Program-made: the position numbers and the translations under genes
Notes under the pieces: generated by a model
What the model saw: only the letters and a program-made list of their open reading frames with translations
Databases searched by the model: none
What the model was told of the DNA's origin: nothing
In this document: one piece after another, positions 8,651 to 17,243 of the stretch
How positions within the stretch are numbered: position 1 is the stretch's first letter
Layout of the letters: the number at the start of each line of letters is the position of its first letter
From: CAVZZG01 sp963779685
GTDB lineage: Bacteria; Actinomycetota; Thermoleophilia; Gaiellales; F1-60-MAGs149
DNA length: 64,000 bases
NCBI GenBank assembly: GCA_963779685.1
Contig: CAVZZG010000001.1
Span: forward strand, 496,001-560,000
Direction: 5' to 3'

Positions 8651-9364
8651 ATGCGCGTCATGCCTGCCATCGACTACGACCGCTTCGAGGTCATCACCTT
8701 CGATTGCTACGGGACGCTCATCGACTGGGAGACGGGGATCCTGGCCGCGGCCCGCACCGCACTCGGGCCCGGCGTCGCCGACCTGTCCGACGACGACCTG
8801 CTCGCGGCCTTCGCCCGGCGCGAGCACGAGGCCGAGTCGCCGTACAAGCGCTACCGCGAGGTGCTCGGGCTGACGATCGCGGCGATGGCGGAGGACCTCG
8901 GCGTCGATCTCGGCGGCGACGCGCGCGCCGCGTTCGCGGGCTCGGTCGCCGACTGGCCGGCCTTCCCCGACTCGGCCGCGGCGCTCCAGCGGCTCCAGAC
9001 CCGGTTCAAGCTCGGCGTGATCACGAACTGCGACGACGACCTCTTCGCGGCCTCCGAGCGCCGGCTGGGCGTCTCGTTCGACTTCGTCATCACCGCCGAG
9101 CAGATCGGCAGCTACAAGCCGGACCTCCGCAACTTCCACTTCGCCCACGAGCGAATCGGGGTCGACCGCAACCGCATCCTCCACGTCGCCCAGTCGCTGT
9201 ACCACGACCACGTTCCCGCGAAGCAGCTCGGCATGACCACGGTGTGGATCAACCGCCGCGCCGGCCGGCCGGGGATCGGCGCGACCCCTCCCGCCGAGGC
9301 CGTCCCGGACGCGGTCTTCCCCGACATGGCCTCCTTCGCCGCGGATCTACAGTACCCGGCATGA
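8651..9364 (+). CDS. HAD-superfamily hydrolase, haloacid dehalogenase type II-like
   Basis: A 237-residue HAD phosphatase/dehalogenase-like enzyme. Motif I is FDCYGTLIDW with the nucleophilic Asp near residue 16; motif II is GVITNCDDD; the Lys motif is IGSYKPDLRNF; motif III is in HVAQSLYHDHVPAK. The arrangement resembles (S)-2-haloacid dehalogenases, though many such proteins act on other substrates. A second ATG at 8660 could be the start. Its end overlaps the next gene's ATG by 4 bp. Confidence 0.8.
   Translation: MRVMPAIDYDRFEVITFDCYGTLIDWETGILAAARTALGPGVADLSDDDLLAAFARREHEAESPYKRYREVLGLTIAAMAEDLGVDLGGDARAAFAGSVADWPAFPDSAAALQRLQTRFKLGVITNCDDDLFAASERRLGVSFDFVITAEQIGSYKPDLRNFHFAHERIGVDRNRILHVAQSLYHDHVPAKQLGMTTVWINRRAGRPGIGATPPAEAVPDAVFPDMASFAADLQYPA
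9348..9353 (+). promoter_or_regulatory. Internal leaderless -10 box TACAGT
   Basis: TACAGT ends 7 nt before the ATG at 9361, inside the 3' end of the HAD gene, so the FMN reductase may have its own leaderless transcript besides read-through from upstream. Confidence 0.4.
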
Positions 9365-9918
9365 CCTCGATCGTCGCGATCCCCGGCAGCCTGCGGCGGG
9401 CGTCTTACAACCGTGGCCTCGCCCGTGCCGCGGTCGAACTGGCACCCGACGGCGTCACCGTCACGATCGCCGAGCTGCACGAGATCCCGCTCTTCAACGC
9501 CGACGTCGAGGCCGAAGGCGACCCGCCGGGCGTGACGGTGCTGAAGCGCGCGGTCGGCGGCGCCGACGGGCTCCTGATCCTGGCCCCGGAGAACAACGGC
9601 TCCATCCCGGGCGTGCTCAAGAATGCGCTCGACTGGGCCTCGCGCGCGCCGGAGCAGGCGCTGTTCGGCAAGCCGGTGGCGCTGGCGGGCGCCACGCCGG
9701 GCGGGTTCGGCACGATGCGCTCCCAGCTTGCCGTGCTGCAGACGCTGCGCTCGACCCGCAACCCCATGCTGGCGGCGCCGGTGCTGCACGTCTCCCGCGC
9801 GGAGGAGAAGTTCGACGCGGACGGCAATCTCGTCGACGAGCGCACCCGTGCCTCGCTGGCAGCCGTCGTCGCGGCCTTCGCGGCCTTCACCGACGCCCTC
9901 CGAGGAGGCGGCTCGTGA
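9361..9918 (+). CDS. NAD(P)H-dependent FMN reductase
   Basis: Flavodoxin-fold NADPH-dependent FMN reductase, 185 aa. Near the N-terminus is the phosphate-binding loop GSLRRASYNRGLARA, and the mid-protein APENNGSIPGVLKNALDW is the family signature around the flavin. It supplies reduced FMN or reduces quinones. It overlaps the HAD gene (4 bp) upstream and the esterase gene (GTGA) downstream, making a three-gene unit. Confidence 0.87.
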   Translation: MTSIVAIPGSLRRASYNRGLARAAVELAPDGVTVTIAELHEIPLFNADVEAEGDPPGVTVLKRAVGGADGLLILAPENNGSIPGVLKNALDWASRAPEQALFGKPVALAGATPGGFGTMRSQLAVLQTLRSTRNPMLAAPVLHVSRAEEKFDADGNLVDERTRASLAAVVAAFAAFTDALRGGGS

Positions 9919-10535
9919 CGCTCGTCCACCGCATCCGACCGGCCGAGGGCGAGGCGGCCGGCGCGCTGGTCCTGTTCCACGGCCGGGGCGCCGACGAGTT
10001 CGACCTCGAGCCGCTCGGCGACGCGATCGATCCCGCCCGGCACCTCGACCTGGTGCTCCCCCGCGGGCCTCTCCACCTCCCTCCGGGCGGCGCCCACTGG
10101 TACGTCGTCCCGCGCGTCGGATTCCCCGACCCGGCCACCTTCGACGCCAGCTTCACGGCGGCCGCCGCGCTGCTCGACGAGCTCTTCGCGAGCTACCCGC
10201 GGGTGGTGATCGGCGGCTTCAGCCAGGGCTCCGTGATGAGCCTCGCGCTCGGGCTCGGCGCCGGGCGGCCGAGCCCGGCGGGCATCCTGGCCTTGTCGGG
10301 CTTCATCCCTGTCGTCCCCGGGTTCGCCGTCGATCTGGACGGGCGGGCCGATCTACCGGTCTTCATCGCCCATGGCACGCTCGACCCCGTGATCGGGATC
10401 ATGTTCGGTCGCGGCGCCCGCGACCAGCTCGACGGCTCCGTCGCCCTCTCCTACCACGAGTCGCCCGTCGGTCACACGATCGACCCGGCGTTGCTGCAGA
10501 CGATGCGCACGTGGCTCGAAGCCGCCATCGCGTAG
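9915..10535 (+). CDS. Alpha/beta-hydrolase, phospholipase/carboxylesterase family
   Basis: A 206-residue serine hydrolase of the carboxylesterase (YpfH/acyl-protein thioesterase-like) family. The oxyanion region LFHGRGADEFD, nucleophile elbow GGFSQGS (Ser near residue 101), acid in HGTLDPVIG and catalytic His in ESPVGHTIDP are all in place. The GTG start overlaps the previous stop (GTGA); an AGGAGG lies upstream in the FMN-reductase 3' end. Confidence 0.83.
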   Translation: MTLVHRIRPAEGEAAGALVLFHGRGADEFDLEPLGDAIDPARHLDLVLPRGPLHLPPGGAHWYVVPRVGFPDPATFDASFTAAAALLDELFASYPRVVIGGFSQGSVMSLALGLGAGRPSPAGILALSGFIPVVPGFAVDLDGRADLPVFIAHGTLDPVIGIMFGRGARDQLDGSVALSYHESPVGHTIDPALLQTMRTWLEAAIA

Positions 10536-10538
10536 CGT
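10533..10538 (+). promoter_or_regulatory. Leaderless -10 box TAGCGT
   Basis: TAGCGT, whose first three bases are the stop codon of the esterase gene, ends 6 nt before the ATG at 10545. No ribosome site is present, fitting a leaderless mRNA. Confidence 0.45.
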
Positions 10539-10544
10539 TCGCGC

Positions 10545-11162
10545 ATGCGCATCGACGTCGGAGACCTCGAAGACCACCGCCTCTACCGCCTGCTCACGGA
10601 CTGCGTGGTGCCGCGCCCGATCGCGTGGGCGTCGACGCTGGCGGCCGACGGACGGCGCAACCTCGCACCGTTCTCCTACTTCAACGCCGTCGGCGCCAAG
10701 CCGCCGACCGTCGTCGTCTCCTGCGGCCGTCACGAGGACGGCGCCTGGAAGGACACGGCCGCGAACGTCCTCGAGACGGGCGAGCTGGTGGTGAACATCG
10801 CCTCCGAGGACCTCGCCGAGCAGCTGATCGCCTCGTCGGGAAACCACCCGCACGGCGTCGATGAGTGGCCGATCGCCGGGGTCACGCCGCTGCCCTGCGA
10901 GCACGTGGCGCCGCCCCGGGTCGGCGAGGCCCCGATCGCCCTCGAGTGCCGCGTCACCCAGACCGTCGTTCTCGGCGACCCGCCGGGCCACGACCTGCTG
11001 ATCATCGCGCAGGTGCTCGCGTTCCACATCCGGGACGGCCTCTACGACGGCCGCCGGCTGGATCCCGCCCAGCTACGCCCGCTCTGCCGGCTCGGCGGCA
11101 CGGGCTACGCCAAGCTGGGCGAGATCTTCCACCGCGAGCGCCCAGTCGTCACCCGGTCTTAG
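10545..11162 (+). CDS. Flavin reductase-like, FMN-binding split-barrel protein
   Basis: A 205-residue protein of the flavin-reductase-like FMN-binding split-barrel family. Signature blocks are PRPIAWASTLAADGRRNLAP, FSYFNAVGAKPPTVVVS and NIASEDLAEQL. These proteins use FMN for reductase or oxidoreductase reactions; the substrate is unknown. An ATG-start with a TAGCGT box 6 nt upstream supports this start. It abuts the transporter gene with no gap. Confidence 0.83.
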   Translation: MRIDVGDLEDHRLYRLLTDCVVPRPIAWASTLAADGRRNLAPFSYFNAVGAKPPTVVVSCGRHEDGAWKDTAANVLETGELVVNIASEDLAEQLIASSGNHPHGVDEWPIAGVTPLPCEHVAPPRVGEAPIALECRVTQTVVLGDPPGHDLLIIAQVLAFHIRDGLYDGRRLDPAQLRPLCRLGGTGYAKLGEIFHRERPVVTRS

Positions 11163-12032
11163 GTGCTCGCAGTCCTGCTCGGGACGGTCGCCGGGATCGG
11201 CTTCGGCGCCTACACGGTGCTGCTGCGGGTGCCGATCCGCACCGGCCCGGTGCCGGTCGCCGCGGCCATCGTGTCGGTCGTCATCTCGATCGTCCTGATC
11301 GGCACCGTGGCAGTCGTCACGGGCCAGCTCGCCGCCTCCAACGCCGAGGCGCTCGCGCTGTACGGCCTCACCGGGTTCCTCGTGCCCGGCGTGTCCCAGT
11401 ACGCCTTCCTCGGCGCCGTGGCCGCCGCGGGCCCGGCCCGGGCCGCGGTCCTGACCGGCGCGGCGCCGCTGATGTCGGCCGCGATCGCGATCGCCTTCCT
11501 CGGCGAGCCGCTCCAGCCGGCGATCGTGGCCGGCACGCTGCTGGTCGTCGGTGGGTGTTCGCTGCTCGCCTGGGAGCGTCAGCGCCCGGCCGGCTTCCGC
11601 ACGATCGGCATCTTCCTCGCGCTTCTCTGCGCCGTCCTGTTCGCGCTCCGCGACGTCGCCGTGCGGCTGGTCGCCGAGCACCATCACGCGCCGCCGTTCG
11701 CCGCGACGCTCGCGGCCATCGGCTGCGGGGCGTGCTCGCTGATCTTCGTCGAGTCGATCCGCACCGGTGACGTGTTCACGAATGCCCGCCGGCTGGCCCG
11801 CCCGTACCTGCCCGCCGGCCTCGCCCTGGCGGTCGGCTACACCGGCATCGTGTGGGGCCTCGACGTGGGTCGCGTGACCGTCGTCTCGCCGCTCAACGCC
11901 ACCCAGTCGCTGTGGGCGGTGCTGTTCTCGGTGCTCCTCCTCGGCCGGGCCGACCGGGTCGGCCCACGGCTCGTGGCGGCGGGCATCCTCGTCGTCTGCG
12001 GCGGCGCCCTGATCGCCGTAGGCCGCGGTTAG
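11163..12032 (+). CDS. EamA/DMT-family transporter
   Basis: A 289-residue inner-membrane permease with about ten hydrophobic segments in two EamA halves (residues ~1-140 and ~150-285), ending LVAAGILVVCGGALIAVG. The drug/metabolite transporter superfamily exports amino acids or other metabolites; the substrate is not evident. The GTG start follows the preceding stop directly. It converges on the DgcA-like gene with 2 bp between stops. Confidence 0.83.
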   Translation: MLAVLLGTVAGIGFGAYTVLLRVPIRTGPVPVAAAIVSVVISIVLIGTVAVVTGQLAASNAEALALYGLTGFLVPGVSQYAFLGAVAAAGPARAAVLTGAAPLMSAAIAIAFLGEPLQPAIVAGTLLVVGGCSLLAWERQRPAGFRTIGIFLALLCAVLFALRDVAVRLVAEHHHAPPFAATLAAIGCGACSLIFVESIRTGDVFTNARRLARPYLPAGLALAVGYTGIVWGLDVGRVTVVSPLNATQSLWAVLFSVLLLGRADRVGPRLVAAGILVVCGGALIAVGRG

Positions 12033-12034
12033 CC

Positions 12035-14113
12035 TCAGACCAGGGGCCGTTCGCGGCGCCAGGGCAGCGCGACCTGCGGATGCGGGCCGTCGATCTCGCG
12101 CGCCAGGCGGTGGCCGTCGAACACGGCATCGGCGATCAGCCTCGGTGCAGCGCAGTCGCCGGCGCGGTAGACGGCCTCGATGCCCTCTCGCGCCAGCGCC
12201 TCCGGGTCGGCGCAGAGCTGGTGGTACAGCTCGTCGTCGGACACCCGCTGGGTGACGAGCACGACGCCGTCGCAGGCGAGCTCGCGCGGGGTGCCGAACT
12301 CGTCGGCGACCAGGGCGTGCCCGTCGCCGATCGCCGTCAGCGTCGTCTCCCGATGGACGACGACGCCGACCTCGTGCAGGCGGCGGCGCAGCGGCAGGCC
12401 CTCGAGGGTCTCGTCGCACAGCGGCGCGACGACGCTCTCCGGCGTCGCGATCTCGACCCGGAACCCCTCGGTGGCGAGCAGCTCGGCCAGGGCCGCGCCC
12501 GTGTAGTAGCCCTCCGTGTCGTACACGAGCACGCGCTCGCCGCCGGGACGCGCGCCGGCGATCATCAGCGCCTCGGGCGTGAGGGCGCGCTCCGCGCCGG
12601 GGATGGGCAGGGCGGTGATCCCGTTGATGCCGTCGGTGGCCCAGTGCGAGCCCGTCGCCACCACCACCAGTTCCGCGCCATAGCCGCGCACGTCGGCGGC
12701 GGACAGGCGGGTACCGGTGACGAGCTCGATCTGCCGGCGCAGGCGGTGGCGCTGGATCCGGCGCCAGTCGACCACGCGCGCCCAGTCACCGAGGCCGGGC
12801 AGCCGCGGGATCCAGCGCATGCAGCCGCCGATGTCGTCGTCGGCACAGACGAGGTGGACGCGCTGGAAGCCCCGCTTGGCCAGCACGATCGAGCACTCCA
12901 GGCCGGCCGGTCCGGCGCCGACGACCAGCACGTCGCGGTCGGCGTTCGCGGCCGGCTCGAAGCGCTCCGGGTGCCAGCCGCGACGGTGCTCCTCGCCGGC
13001 CGTCGCGTTCTGCGTGCAGCCGACGTGGTTGCCGAACACGGCCCGTGAGTAGCAGGCGTTGCAGCCGATGCACTCGCGCACCTCGTCGTAGCGGCCGGAC
13101 TCGATCTTGGCCGGCAGGAACGGGTCGGCGATGGACGGCCGCGCAGCCCCGATCAGGTCCTGGACGCCGCTCGTCACCAGCGAGGCCATCAGGTCCGGGC
13201 TCGTGTACCGGCCCACGCCGACGATCGGCTTCGCGGTCGAGGCGCGGGCCCGGTGGGTCCAGTCGAGCTGTGCCTGGTAGCCCTCGGCGTAGAACCGCGA
13301 CGCGCCGGAGTCGATGCGCCGCGCCCCTGCCACCGAGCCGATCGAGAGATCCCACAGATCGACCAGGTGATCGGCGGCGCGCATGAACGCCCACCCCTCC
13401 TCGGGCTCGACGCCGGCGGTATCGAGCCCGTCGGCGGCGATGCGCACGGCGATCGCCAGGTCATCCCCGACCGCCAGCCTGATCGCCTCGATGGTCTCGA
13501 GCCAGAACCGGCTGCGGTTCTCGAACGACCCGCCGTAGGCATCCGTGCGCCGGTTCCAGAGCGGGGAGAGGAACTGCGTCGGCAGGTAGCCGTGGCTGCC
13601 GTAGGCGTAGACGATGTCGAACCCCGCGTCGCGCGCCCGGCGGGCGGCTGCGACCCAGTCGTCCTGGGTGCGGCGGATGTCGGCGGCAGTCATGCGCTGC
13701 GGCACCGAGGAGCCGAGATGGTCGTTGGCGATCTGGCTCGGTGCCAGGGGCGCCAGGCGCGACTCCCGCGCCAGCACGAGGCCGCCGCCGTGCCACAGCT
13801 CGACCCCGGCCAGCGCACCGTGGGCGTGCACGGTCTCCACCATCACGGCCAGCGACCGCACGTCCTCCTTGTCCCAGAGCTTGGCGGCGAAGTAGGGGAA
13901 CTCGTCGGTCTCCGGGGAGATCGAGCAGTACTCGGTGCAGACCGCGCCCCAGCCGCCCTCGGCCTTCATGCCCCGGAACTCGGCCTGCGTGAACGGCTTG
14001 TCGACCCCGAACCCGGTGCAGTGGGGCACCTGGTAGAAGCGGTTGCGGATCGTCTTGGGCCCGATCCGCAGCGGCTCGAAGAGCACGTCGTGGCGGGGGT
14101 CACGCCGCGTCAT
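12035..14113 (-). CDS. NADH:flavin oxidoreductase, dimethylglycine/betaine demethylase-like (DgcA/StcD type)
   Basis: A 692-residue enzyme of the trimethylamine dehydrogenase / 2,4-dienoyl-CoA reductase family. The N-terminal TIM barrel binds FMN (FEPLRIGPKTIRNRF, GSHGYLPTQFLSPLWNRRTD); a [4Fe-4S] site follows around residues 345-360 (CIGCNACYSRAVFGNHVGC); the C-terminal half has an ADP-binding fold (DVLVVGAGPAGLECSIVLA). Members close to this architecture (DgcA, StcD) remove a methyl from dimethylglycine or N-methylproline, handing electrons to ETF. The start ATG at 14113 lies 10 bp after the end of the methyltransferase gene upstream, so both are in one operon, and EtfBA is divergent. Confidence 0.85.
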   Translation of the reverse strand: MTRRDPRHDVLFEPLRIGPKTIRNRFYQVPHCTGFGVDKPFTQAEFRGMKAEGGWGAVCTEYCSISPETDEFPYFAAKLWDKEDVRSLAVMVETVHAHGALAGVELWHGGGLVLARESRLAPLAPSQIANDHLGSSVPQRMTAADIRRTQDDWVAAARRARDAGFDIVYAYGSHGYLPTQFLSPLWNRRTDAYGGSFENRSRFWLETIEAIRLAVGDDLAIAVRIAADGLDTAGVEPEEGWAFMRAADHLVDLWDLSIGSVAGARRIDSGASRFYAEGYQAQLDWTHRARASTAKPIVGVGRYTSPDLMASLVTSGVQDLIGAARPSIADPFLPAKIESGRYDEVRECIGCNACYSRAVFGNHVGCTQNATAGEEHRRGWHPERFEPAANADRDVLVVGAGPAGLECSIVLAKRGFQRVHLVCADDDIGGCMRWIPRLPGLGDWARVVDWRRIQRHRLRRQIELVTGTRLSAADVRGYGAELVVVATGSHWATDGINGITALPIPGAERALTPEALMIAGARPGGERVLVYDTEGYYTGAALAELLATEGFRVEIATPESVVAPLCDETLEGLPLRRRLHEVGVVVHRETTLTAIGDGHALVADEFGTPRELACDGVVLVTQRVSDDELYHQLCADPEALAREGIEAVYRAGDCAAPRLIADAVFDGHRLAREIDGPHPQVALPWRRERPLV

Positions 14114-15551
14114 CGGCCCCGAGCTCCCGTTTGCGGCGACCGATGTAGTCGCGCAGCTGCTCGTCGGTGGCGTCATCGATGCCGGGATCCTCGTAGCGCT
14201 CGAGCATCGCCTTCCACTGGGCGGTCGCCGTGCGATCGGCCGTCAGCGCACCCTGCTTCTGCCACGTCACGTAGGCCTGCGACCGGAACAGCGGGCTCAT
14301 GAAGAGCCACTCCTTGTAGTGCTCGAGGGTGTGGGTCGAGGCGAGGAACATGCCGCCCGGCCCCTCCTCGCGGATCGCATCCATCGCGAGCTCCGCCTCG
14401 CCGACGGTGACCCCTTCGTCGAGGATCGTGAACATCCGCAGCACCTCGCAGTCGATCACCATCTTCTCGTAGGACGCCGTGAGACCGCCCTCCAGCCAGC
14501 CCGCCGCGTGCATCACCAGCTCGCAGCCGCCGATCATCGTCCCCCACAGCGACATGGCGGTCTCGAAGGCGGCCTGGGCATCGACCGCGTTGGACGTGCA
14601 GAGCCCGCCGCCTCCGCGGTAGGGCAGGCCGTACCGGCGCGCCAGCTGCCCGCCGGCGATCGACCCGAAGACGCCCTCCGGGGTGCCGAACGACGGCCCG
14701 CCGGTGCGCATGTCCGATGCCGAGTAGAACGACCCGAAGAGGCAGGGCGTGCCCGGGCGGATGACCTGGGCGAGGGCGATGCCCGACAACGACTCGGCGA
14801 CGTTCAGCGCCAGCCCGGCGGCGACGCTGACGGGAGCGGTGGTGCCGGCCAGCAGGAACGGCGTGACGGCGATCGCCTGGCCGGCCTCGGCCCAGGCCAC
14901 GAGGCAGTCCGCCATCAGCTCGTCCCACACCAGCGGGCTGTTGGGGTTGACGATCCCGATCAGCGCCGGCGCGGCCAGGATCGCGTCCCGGCCGCCGCAG
15001 GCGATGGCCGCCAGCGCGATGCCGTCGAGCGCCTTGGGTCCCGATGTCCCGTAGGTGACGTACGGCTTGTCCGACCAGCGCAGCACCGAGTAGTCCATGT
15101 CCATGTGGCGGACATCCGCGTCCAGGTCGGAGGCCTCGACGGTGCCCGCCTGCAGGCACGTCAGGACGTCGTGCGCGTGGGCGAGCCGCACGAGCTCGTC
15201 GTGGTCGGCGATGGTGCCGTCGCGGCGTCCGCGCTCCAGATCGGCGCAGAACGGTGACCCGCCGACCGGGACGAACACCGGCCGCCCCCGGCCGAACGCG
15301 AGCGCGCGATCGGGGTTGCGCGACCGTACCGTGAACGTGCGCGGCGCGCGCGAGACCTGCTCGAGCAGGTACTCGGGATCCCACCGCACGCGGGTGCCGT
15401 CGACCCGCTGGCCGTCGGCTGCCAGGCGGCGGAGCAGGTCGTCGTGGCGCACCTCGGTGCCGACGTCGCGCAGCAGCTCCATGGCGGCCTCGTGAACCTG
15501 GTCGAGCTGCGCCTCGTCCAGCGCGCGAACGGGCGCGTCGATTCGGAACAC
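14100..15551 (-). CDS. MttB-family (COG5598) methylamine/betaine methyltransferase
   Basis: A 483-residue trimethylamine methyltransferase-family TIM barrel. Conserved blocks include HEAAMELLRDVGTEV at the N-terminus, PVGGSPFCADLERG and GGGGLCTSNAVDAQAAFE. There is no in-frame amber codon, so it belongs with the non-pyrrolysine members, several of which demethylate glycine betaine, proline betaine or carnitine onto a corrinoid protein. No corrinoid partner is in the window. GTG start, with TACGCT 7 nt upstream on this strand (leaderless). Gene order with the DgcA-like demethylase and ETF suggests the first demethylation of a quaternary amine. Confidence 0.82.
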   Translation of the reverse strand: MFRIDAPVRALDEAQLDQVHEAAMELLRDVGTEVRHDDLLRRLAADGQRVDGTRVRWDPEYLLEQVSRAPRTFTVRSRNPDRALAFGRGRPVFVPVGGSPFCADLERGRRDGTIADHDELVRLAHAHDVLTCLQAGTVEASDLDADVRHMDMDYSVLRWSDKPYVTYGTSGPKALDGIALAAIACGGRDAILAAPALIGIVNPNSPLVWDELMADCLVAWAEAGQAIAVTPFLLAGTTAPVSVAAGLALNVAESLSGIALAQVIRPGTPCLFGSFYSASDMRTGGPSFGTPEGVFGSIAGGQLARRYGLPYRGGGGLCTSNAVDAQAAFETAMSLWGTMIGGCELVMHAAGWLEGGLTASYEKMVIDCEVLRMFTILDEGVTVGEAELAMDAIREEGPGGMFLASTHTLEHYKEWLFMSPLFRSQAYVTWQKQGALTADRTATAQWKAMLERYEDPGIDDATDEQLRDYIGRRKRELGADDAA

Positions 15552-15558
15552 GGCGGCG

Positions 15559-15574
15559 AGCGTAGCAGTAGGAT
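15559..15574. promoter_or_regulatory. Divergent back-to-back leaderless promoters (methyltransferase / etfB)
   Basis: On the minus strand TACGCT (15564-15559) ends 7 nt before the methyltransferase GTG; on the plus strand TAGGAT (15569-15574) ends 7 nt before the etfB GTG. The two -10 boxes are 4 bp apart, and each -35 region must lie inside or beyond the opposite promoter. Confidence 0.6.
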
Positions 15575-15581
15575 GCCGCCC

Positions 15582-16334
15582 GTGAAGATCACCGTATGCG
15601 TCAAGCAGGTCGGCGCGCTCTCGGACGAGGTTGAGTTCAACCGCGACGGGCGCTCGGTCGACCAGGACTACCTCGACTTCGCCCTGAACGAGTGGGATGC
15701 AACCGCCATCGAAGCGGCGCTGGGGCTCCGCGACGAGCATGGCGGAGAGGTCGTGGCCATCACCGCGGGCGATGACGAATCCGACCCGGCCGTTCGCCGG
15801 GCGCTCGCCATGGGCGCCGACCGCGGCGTGTTCGTGCGGTTCGAGCCGGGCGAGGAGCCCGACCCGATCGCGACGGCGCGCGGCCTTGCCGGCGCGATCC
15901 GCGCCGAGTCGCCGGACCTGGTGCTGTGCGGCGCCCAGTCGGCGGACGCCGCCAACGCGGCCGTGCCTGCGGCGCTGGCCGGCCTGCTGGGCCTGCCGTG
16001 CGTGGCGGTCGTCGTCGGGGTCGAGGCCCATGGCGCCAGCGCGGTGGTGCGGCGCGAGCTCGATGGCGGCCTCGTCGAGGAGCTCGACGTCGACTTGCCG
16101 GCGGTGCTCTCCGTCCAGACCGGCATGAACACGCCCCGCTACGCGACGCTGCGCCAGATCAAGCAGGCCGAGGCCGAGGACGTGCCGGAGCTCGAGCCCG
16201 ACGACTCGACCGCGGCTCGCCGCATCGTCGGGCTGGCGACGCCGGAGCGCGGCGAGGGCGCCGAGATCATCCCGGGCAACGCGGCCGCGGTCGCGGCCAG
16301 GATCGCGGCTCTGGTCGCGGAGCGGAGGTCCTGA
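15582..16334 (+). CDS. etfB: Electron transfer flavoprotein beta subunit
   Basis: Beta subunit of ETF, which carries electrons from flavin dehydrogenases to the quinone pool. The 250-residue product begins VKITVCVKQVGALSD, the family N-terminus, and has the AMP-binding GAQSADAANAAVPAALAGLL block. I chose the GTG at 15582 over the ATG at 15573 because it matches the family start and lies 7 nt after a TAGGAT -10. It overlaps etfA (TGATG). Position opposite the demethylase genes points to a dedicated acceptor for demethylation. Confidence 0.88.
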   Translation: MKITVCVKQVGALSDEVEFNRDGRSVDQDYLDFALNEWDATAIEAALGLRDEHGGEVVAITAGDDESDPAVRRALAMGADRGVFVRFEPGEEPDPIATARGLAGAIRAESPDLVLCGAQSADAANAAVPAALAGLLGLPCVAVVVGVEAHGASAVVRRELDGGLVEELDVDLPAVLSVQTGMNTPRYATLRQIKQAEAEDVPELEPDDSTAARRIVGLATPERGEGAEIIPGNAAAVAARIAALVAERRS

Positions 16335-17236
16335 TGGGCGGGGTTCTTGTCGTCGCCGAGCATTTCCAGGGCGCGCTGAAGGACGTCACGGCCGAGCTCG
16401 TGACCGCCGGCCGGGAGCTCGGCGGGCCGGTCGCCGTGGCCGTCATCGGACCCGATCTCGCGATCGACCTCCTGGGGGTCGACGAGGTCGTCCACGTACC
16501 CGGCCCGGCCTCGTTCGACGCCGATACCTGGCAGGCGGCCGTCGGAGCGCTGATCGATCAGCGGTCGCCGGATCATGTGGTCTGCGCGCACGCGGTCGAC
16601 GGCATGGCCTGGGCGGCCGCGCTGGCCGCTGCCCGCGGGCTGGGCTTCGCCAGCGACGTGATCGCCGTCCGCGACGGCGGGGTACGGCGCGAGCTCTACC
16701 AGGGCAAGGTCGTCGCCGACCTGGCGTTCGATGGCCCGGCCGTCGTGACGATCCGGCCGACGGCCTTCGCCCCGGCCGACGCCGGTGCGTCGCCGAGCCG
16801 GTCGACGGTCGAGGTCGCCCTGCCGGCCGCGCGCGTCCGGCACCGCGGCTACATCGAGCAGCCGCCCTCGGACGTCGACATCACGGCGGCCGACGTGCTG
16901 GTCTCGATCGGGCGCGGCGTCGGCGATCGCGAGAACATCGAGCTGTTCGAGCAGCTCGCCGCCAAGCTCGGCGCGACGTTGTCGTCATCCCGGCCGCTCG
17001 TCGATGCGGGCTGGATGGACCACGCCCGCCAGGTCGGCCAGTCCGGCACCACCGTGAAGCCGTCCGTGTACCTCGCGTTCGGCATCTCCGGCGCCGTCCA
17101 GCATCTGGCCGGCATGAAGGGCGCCCGCACGATCATCGCCGTCAACACCGACGCCGAGGCGCCGATCTTCTCGGTCGCGCACTACGGCGCGGTCGCCGAC
17201 TGCCTGGACGTGGTGGAATCGCTCCTGGAGGCTTGA
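16334..17236 (+). CDS. etfA: Electron transfer flavoprotein alpha subunit
   Basis: Alpha subunit of ETF, binding FAD in its C-terminal domain. The 300-residue protein shows SRPLVDAGWMDHARQVGQSG and AFGISGAVQHLAGMKGA followed by VNTDAEAPIFSVAHYG, the canonical FAD site. A GGAGG ribosome site precedes the ATG, which overlaps the etfB stop. No ETF:quinone oxidoreductase gene is in the window. The 3' end faces the M24 gene with 7 bp between stops. Confidence 0.9.
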   Translation: MGGVLVVAEHFQGALKDVTAELVTAGRELGGPVAVAVIGPDLAIDLLGVDEVVHVPGPASFDADTWQAAVGALIDQRSPDHVVCAHAVDGMAWAAALAAARGLGFASDVIAVRDGGVRRELYQGKVVADLAFDGPAVVTIRPTAFAPADAGASPSRSTVEVALPAARVRHRGYIEQPPSDVDITAADVLVSIGRGVGDRENIELFEQLAAKLGATLSSSRPLVDAGWMDHARQVGQSGTTVKPSVYLAFGISGAVQHLAGMKGARTIIAVNTDAEAPIFSVAHYGAVADCLDVVESLLEA

Positions 17237-17243
17237 GCGCCGG

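Noticed and set aside
14100..15551. MttB-family gene as a pyrrolysine-containing methyltransferase
   Set aside because: There is no in-frame TAG; it belongs with the non-pyrrolysine members.
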